NCBI GenBank assembly: GCA_963720945.1
Contig: CAVRHH010000005.1
Span: 124,001 to 188,000, forward strand
DNA from: Bog-532 sp963720945
GTDB taxonomy: Bacteria > Actinomycetota > Actinomycetes > Streptosporangiales > Streptosporangiaceae
DNA: 64,000 nucleotides
Direction: 5' to 3'
The notes under the pieces are model-generated. The model was not told the DNA's origin. It did no database searches and worked only from the letters and a program-made list of their open reading frames with translations. Position numbers and translations under genes: made by a program. Each line of letters begins with the position of its first letter. Position 1 is the stretch's first letter. Below are positions 60,305 through 64,000 of this stretch, piece after piece.

Positions 60305-60688
60305 GTGAAGGGGGCTGGGAAGATGGGCGGGGCCCTAGAGTCGAGCGGGCCACACAGCCTGCTGTGGGACCAGGTAGTCCTGATCAGCGGCGGCACAGCG
60401 GGCCTGGGCGCGGGCATCGCCCGGGCGGCGGTCCGGGAGGGCGCGACCGTCGCGGTCACCGGCCGGCGCCGTGAGCCGGGCGAAGCGCTGGCCGCCGAGC
60501 TCACCACGGGCGGGACCAAGGCGCTGTTCGTGCAGGCCGACGTGGCCGGCGCATCGCTGCCGATGGGCAAGCTCGGGCAGGTCGGCGAGATCGCCGAGTT
60601 CGTGGTGTTCCTGCTGTCCGACCGGTCCGGCGTGGTCACCGGCTCGGTCATTGACTGGGACCAGAACGTGCTGGGAGGGATGGACTGA
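60305..60688 (+). pseudogene. Short-chain dehydrogenase with internal deletion
   Basis: GTG at 60305. The Rossmann half is normal (VVLISGGTAGLGAGIARAAV, VAVTGRRREPGEALAAELTT, LFVQADVA), then it jumps directly to the C-terminal end LPMGKLGQVGEIAEFVVFLL and GVVTGSVIDWDQNVLGG. The missing centre, about 120 residues, contains the Ser and Tyr-x3-Lys catalytic residues. The deletion keeps the reading frame. The protein cannot be an active SDR. Confidence 0.8.
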
Positions 60689-61089
60689 TGCGGCTCGGAT
60701 TGCTCGGCCTCGGCCGGATCGGCGCATTTCACGCCGAGACCCTGGCCGGCCTGCCAGCCGTCGAGGAGCTGGTACTCAGCGACCCGGTGCCGGCGGTGGC
60801 CGAACAGGCCGCCGGACGGCTCGGCGCGCGGATCGCCGGAAGCCCCGGGGCGGTGCTAGCGTCCGGGGTCAATGGGATGGTCATCGCCGCCCCCACCGGC
60901 CTCCACGCCGAGCTCATCGAGTTGTGCGTTGCCGCGGGCCTGCCCACCTTCACCGAGGTGGTGGCCGGCCGGCGCGCGTCACCGTGCACGGTCCTGGATG
61001 CGATCGAGACCGGCTGGGTGGCCGAGGCCTGCACGCTGTCGCTGCGCGAGCACCGCCCGGTCCAGATCGAGGAAGTCCGGATCCGGTGA
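60688..61089 (+). pseudogene. Inositol 2-dehydrogenase-like (IolG) protein with internal deletion
   Basis: ATG at 60688 overlaps the SDR stop. The N-terminal Rossmann domain is normal (GLLGLGRIGAFHAETLAGLP, VIAAPTGLHAELIELCVAAG, then LPTFTE) and joins the C-terminal end RRASPCTVLDAIETGWVAEA and CTLSLREHRPVQIEEVR. About 200 of some 340 residues are missing in frame, including the catalytic GYNRRF region. It is not a functional dehydrogenase. Confidence 0.8.
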
Positions 61090-61451
61090 TCTTGTGCCCG
61101 CCAGGGCTGTTTCCGCAAAAACGGCGCCCAATGGCGTTGCCCTGTCAGCGGCGGCAGGACGCCGGTGATCGAAAAAACATCTCAGACTTCGGGCGATTGC
61201 AGTGCCGGGCCGCGACCACTAGCCAGACGCTTTCAGGCGGTGCGCTTTTCAGGCGGTGCGCTGCAGCGCGGACGGGGAGTGCCGCAACTCCTGCCGCTGC
61301 CCGGTCCCCTCTCCCGCCAACTCCCAGCCCGGGTCAGTTCCGTTACTCTGGGTATCGGCCTGGTGCTTCTGGCTGCAACGGGGATGTTGTGACACAGTTG
61401 ACACTGGCACCATGCAGGTTGGGCATTCAAGGCTATGCGAGGCAGTCACCG
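61090..61451. other. Intergenic region before the redoxin gene
   Basis: About 360 bp with no supported gene. A 15-bp direct repeat TTTCAGGCGGTGCGC occurs at 61231-61245 and 61247-61261. TTGACA at 61397-61402 could be a -35 element for the redoxin gene, but no good -10 follows. Confidence 0.35.
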
Positions 61452-62051
61452 ATGCGTCCTGACATCAGACCTGGCGGCATCTTCCCTGATTACGCTCTCC
61501 CGGACCACATCGGCACGGTGCGTACGCTCAGCGAGCTGCAGGGCCGCGATCCGCTGATCCTCACCCTGGCGCGGGGCAACTACTGTCCCAAGGAGCACCA
61601 GCAGCACCTTGAGCTGGCGGCCAACTACCCGAAGATCGCGGTGGCCTACACCCAGATCGCCACTATCGCCACCGACGACCATCACACCCTGCAGGAGTTC
61701 CGCGCGTCGGTGGGCGCCCAGTGGACCTTCCTGTCCGATCCCGGCCGGACCGTCCAGCAGGACCTCGACATCGCCGAGTACACCGACCCCGAGCACAACC
61801 CCATGATCCCGCACACGCTGGTGCTCAAGCCGGGGCTGGTCATTCACAGCGTCTATAACGGCTACTGGTTCTGGGGCCGCCCGTCGTTTTACGACCTGTG
61901 GCATGACCTGCGTGCCGCCAGTAGCGAGATCCGCCCGGACTGGGATCTGAGCACCCCGGGGCTCCGCGAAGCCTGGGACGCGGGCGACTACTCGAAGTTT
62001 CACGGCTGGGACCGGCGGTCCCCTGGGTCGACGCCGACATCGTATGTGTGA
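61452..62051 (+). CDS. Redoxin (AhpC/TSA-like) domain protein
   Basis: 199 residues from ATG at 61452. Thioredoxin-fold redoxin features: GGIFPDYALPDHIGTVRTLS, the single peroxidatic-type Cys in LARGNYCPKEHQQHLEL, SVGAQWTFLSDPGRTVQQDL and DIAEYTDPEHNPMIPHTLVL. The family forms a recognised actinobacterial group of redoxins with YCPK/R in place of the usual TPVCT peroxidatic motif. Role in peroxide removal is likely. Stands alone after the decayed cluster. Confidence 0.82.
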   Translation: MRPDIRPGGIFPDYALPDHIGTVRTLSELQGRDPLILTLARGNYCPKEHQQHLELAANYPKIAVAYTQIATIATDDHHTLQEFRASVGAQWTFLSDPGRTVQQDLDIAEYTDPEHNPMIPHTLVLKPGLVIHSVYNGYWFWGRPSFYDLWHDLRAASSEIRPDWDLSTPGLREAWDAGDYSKFHGWDRRSPGSTPTSYV

Positions 62052-62289
62052 CAAAGCGACGATTGGTGCTGCATCTAGTGGCCCGCGTGACTCCTCAGGC
62101 CGGGGACCACACAAGTCGCGTCGCCGCTTTCTTATGCTGCCCGCCGCGCGCGGCCCGCGGCGAATGACCCGGGCGGGCCAGGTAACGCACGCTCACCGGG
62201 TTTGCTTTGCGGCGCTTGGCTAAGTCACGGCGAGTTATGCAAGGCGGGTCACCTGGTAGCCAGCAAAGATCACGGAGGGGGCGAGGCCA

Positions 62290-63240
62290 GTGAGCACGCC
62301 GGTATGCGAGATGCTCGGGATTGAACGGCCGATCGTCCAGGCACCCATGGCCGCGGTTCCTGGCCTGGCCGCGGCGGTCTCGAATGCCGGCGCGCTCGGC
62401 ATGGTGACGCTCACGTGGTCCGCTGACGCCGGAGCCGTCGTTCGTGAGACGGCGGCGCTGACGGCGCGGCCGTTCGGCGGCAACTTCGTTCTCACCGAAG
62501 ATCATCACCGTCGCCTTGACCAGGCCCTCGAGGCCGGCTTGCGGATCGTCTCGTTTATGTGGGGGGATCCCAGCGGCTACATCGAGCCTGTGCATGCCGC
62601 CGGGGGAGTCGTTATGCACACGGTCCGCAGTGCCGAGGAGGCACGGCGGGCAGTCGCGTCCGGCGTGGACGTGGTTGTCGCACAGGGCTGGGAGGCCGGC
62701 GGGCACGTGTGGGGTACCGTCGCGACACTGCCGTTGGTGCCCGCCGTGGTGGACGCGGTGGCGCCAGTGCCGGTGATTGCGGCTGGCGGGATCGGTGACG
62801 CTCGCGGAGTCGCGGCGGTGCTCGCCTTGGGTGCCCAGGCCGCGTGGCTGGGCACGCGGTTCCTGATGGCCGAGGAGATGCCGATCCACGAGGACTACCG
62901 GCGCCGGCTGATAGCCGCGGCCGAGACCGATCCGCAGTTGTACGCCAACCTGTACGAGGTCGGGTGGCCCGATTCTCCCCACCGCGCGCTCCGCAACTCA
63001 ACGGCCAAGGCGTGGGAGGCCGCAGGCCGCCCGCCACTCGCGCAGCGGCCAGGAGAAGGCGACGTGATCGCGCACTTCGCCTCCGGCGAAGCAATCGCTC
63101 GTTACGAGCCAGCGCCGCCGATGGTCGGGACCACCGGTGAGATCGAAGCACTCTCGATGTGGGCCGGACAGAGCGTTGCACTCGTGAAAGAGCGACAGTC
63201 AGCGGCGGAAATCGTGACCGAGCTCACCTCCCACCTGTGA
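62290..63240 (+). CDS. Nitronate monooxygenase / NMO-like FMN enzyme
   Basis: 316 residues from GTG at 62290 with GGAGGGGG upstream. FMN barrel features: LGIERPIVQAPMAAVPGLAA, ALGMVTLTWSADAG, MWGDPSGYIEPVHAAGG, AQGWEAGGHVWGT with the conserved Gly-Gly-His, and AAGGIGDARGVAAVLALGAQ phosphate-binding. It oxidises nitronates or reduces enoyl substrates; the NMO class cannot be fixed. Stands alone. Confidence 0.9.
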   Translation: MSTPVCEMLGIERPIVQAPMAAVPGLAAAVSNAGALGMVTLTWSADAGAVVRETAALTARPFGGNFVLTEDHHRRLDQALEAGLRIVSFMWGDPSGYIEPVHAAGGVVMHTVRSAEEARRAVASGVDVVVAQGWEAGGHVWGTVATLPLVPAVVDAVAPVPVIAAGGIGDARGVAAVLALGAQAAWLGTRFLMAEEMPIHEDYRRRLIAAAETDPQLYANLYEVGWPDSPHRALRNSTAKAWEAAGRPPLAQRPGEGDVIAHFASGEAIARYEPAPPMVGTTGEIEALSMWAGQSVALVKERQSAAEIVTELTSHL

Positions 63241-63665
63241 CGGCACGGGGCGCGTTCCCCTTAGCTAGCGCCATCCGGCTGGCGCAGGAATCCTTCGCGA
63301 TGGGCGGATGCAAGCGTCCATCAGGTCGGCGCCCAGGCCACCGGCCCGGAAGGCGGGTGATGATCTCAGTGCCAGCTTCAGCCACGTCTAGAGGCCGGCA
63401 GAAAGCCTGGCCGTGAATAGTCAGGCGTCCGCAGCGGCGGTCGCCCCATGGCGAAGGTGTGCTTTCCGCAAGTGCTAGGTACACCTCCGGGCTACCGCGG
63501 CGGCTTCCTGCTGACCCACTCTCGCTCAAGCCGTCAGGCAGTGTCCAGTTCGTCGGGCGCCGGGAGGGGATGCTGACCAGCCCGCAGGACCAAGCAGCGG
63601 CCGAACCCGGTCAGGCATCCTCTGATCCGGGCGGCAGTGGGACCCCTGCTGCTAGCGTGGTGTAG
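63241..63665. other. Intergenic region near the window end
   Basis: About 425 bp. Reading frames are open on both strands from base composition, but none shows family-like features or a good Shine-Dalgarno. No gene is called. Confidence 0.4.
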
Positions 63666-64000
63666 GTGAACAGCGCAACGGATCGTGACGCCAGGACCCG
63701 GGCCCGGCTGGAGCAGCACTGGGCGGCTTCCGAGCGCGGGGACATCGACACCGAGCACGCAATCTACGCCGAAGATGCGATCCTGGACTACCCGCAGTCC
63801 GGGGAGCGCTTCCGGGGCCGTTCAAAGATCCAGGCGCAGCGCGGCGGGCACCCGGCTGAACGCCACTTCACTGTCCTGCGGATCCGGGGCGCCGGCGACC
63901 TGTGGGTGAACGAGTGCGTGATCACCTATGACGGCGTACCCACCTACTCGGTGAGCGTCATGGAGCTCACCGGCGATCTGGTCACGCACGAGACCCAGTA
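63666..64000 (+). CDS. NTF2/SnoaL-like protein, cut by the window edge
   Basis: At least 111 codons from GTG at 63666 run open to the end of the window. The sequence RLEQHWAASERGDIDTEHAI, YAEDAILDYPQSGERFRGRS and HFTVLRIRGAGDLWVNECVI follows the SnoaL/NTF2-like cone fold (helix, then D-Y-x-Q and R-G-R turns). Catalytic role unknown. The stop lies beyond the window. Confidence 0.7.
   Translation, partial: MNSATDRDARTRARLEQHWAASERGDIDTEHAIYAEDAILDYPQSGERFRGRSKIQAQRGGHPAERHFTVLRIRGAGDLWVNECVITYDGVPTYSVSVMELTGDLVTHETQ

Noticed and set aside
63224..63529. Minus-strand frame of 101 codons
   Set aside because: No ribosome site, odd composition and no recognisable motif; likely an artefact of GC-rich sequence.

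Overview
The window is high-GC actinobacterial DNA. It carries mycothiol synthase (mshD), the nitrogen regulator GlnR, a mycobacteria/Streptomyces-style pst operon, ECF sigma/anti-sigma pairs, a DivIVA-domain coiled-coil protein, GAF-ANTAR proteins and many GTG/TTG starts. This points to a soil actinomycete of the Streptomyces/Streptosporangiales type; genus and species cannot be read from the sequence. I see no rRNA, tRNA, CRISPR array, prophage or intact insertion sequence.

Layout. 0.2-7.2 kb: a GntR regulator carrying an internal tandem duplication, then phoU and pstB-A-C-S on the minus strand, with a PHO-box-like element before pstS. 7.2-9.7 kb: a sulfur gene group (thioredoxin, DUF4395, rhodanese SseA, DUF1416) with a tiny Cys-containing leader peptide behind a textbook leaderless promoter. 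9.8-13.8 kb: ECF sigma/zinc-finger anti-sigma pair, a broken LmeA-like gene, a MoaD-like protein, glnR and mshD. 14-20.6 kb: DivIVA-domain protein, Ppx phosphatase, a second ECF sigma factor with a membrane partner ending in 14 octapeptide repeats, and an FAD oxidoreductase. 20.6-30 kb: AraC regulator and DinB-like protein, MalQ, a truncated GlxA-type regulator, a two-component system, TraR/DksA, TerC (frameshifted), DedA and an SMR exporter. 30-42 kb: NB-ARC/TPR protein with a frameshift at its P-loop, GNAT, APC permease, DUF1918, a substrate-binding protein without signal peptide, adenosine-specific kinase, SWIM-SNF2 helicase and a peptidoglycan-binding protein. 42-48 kb: a fused histidine kinase/LuxR regulator followed by class II aldolase, HAD phosphatase, DhaL and DhaK, probably a triose/tetrose-ketose route. 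48-55.4 kb: amidohydrolase, two GAF-ANTAR proteins, a GNAT/NDP-forming acyl-CoA synthetase fusion and a PNPOx-like protein. 55.5-61.1 kb: a LacI regulator facing a ruined inositol/sugar-acid type catabolic cluster in which almost every gene is truncated, fused or internally deleted. 61.4-64 kb: redoxin-like protein, nitronate monooxygenase and the start of an NTF2/SnoaL-like protein.

Two themes run through the window. First, gene decay: four clear one-base frameshifts (TerC, NB-ARC/TPR, HAD, IolE-like) and several internal deletions (LmeA-like, SDR, IolG-like, ALDH/HpaI chimera, GlxA-like). The frameshifts could be assembly errors; the deletions could not easily be. Second, regulatory oddities: the sulfur leader peptide, a 17-codon reading frame abutting phoU, a five-fold repeated stop-codon segment after an anti-sigma gene, and the octad-repeat protein next to its sigma factor. 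The octad-repeat pair and the leader-controlled sulfur operon are the best candidates for follow-up as little-described systems.
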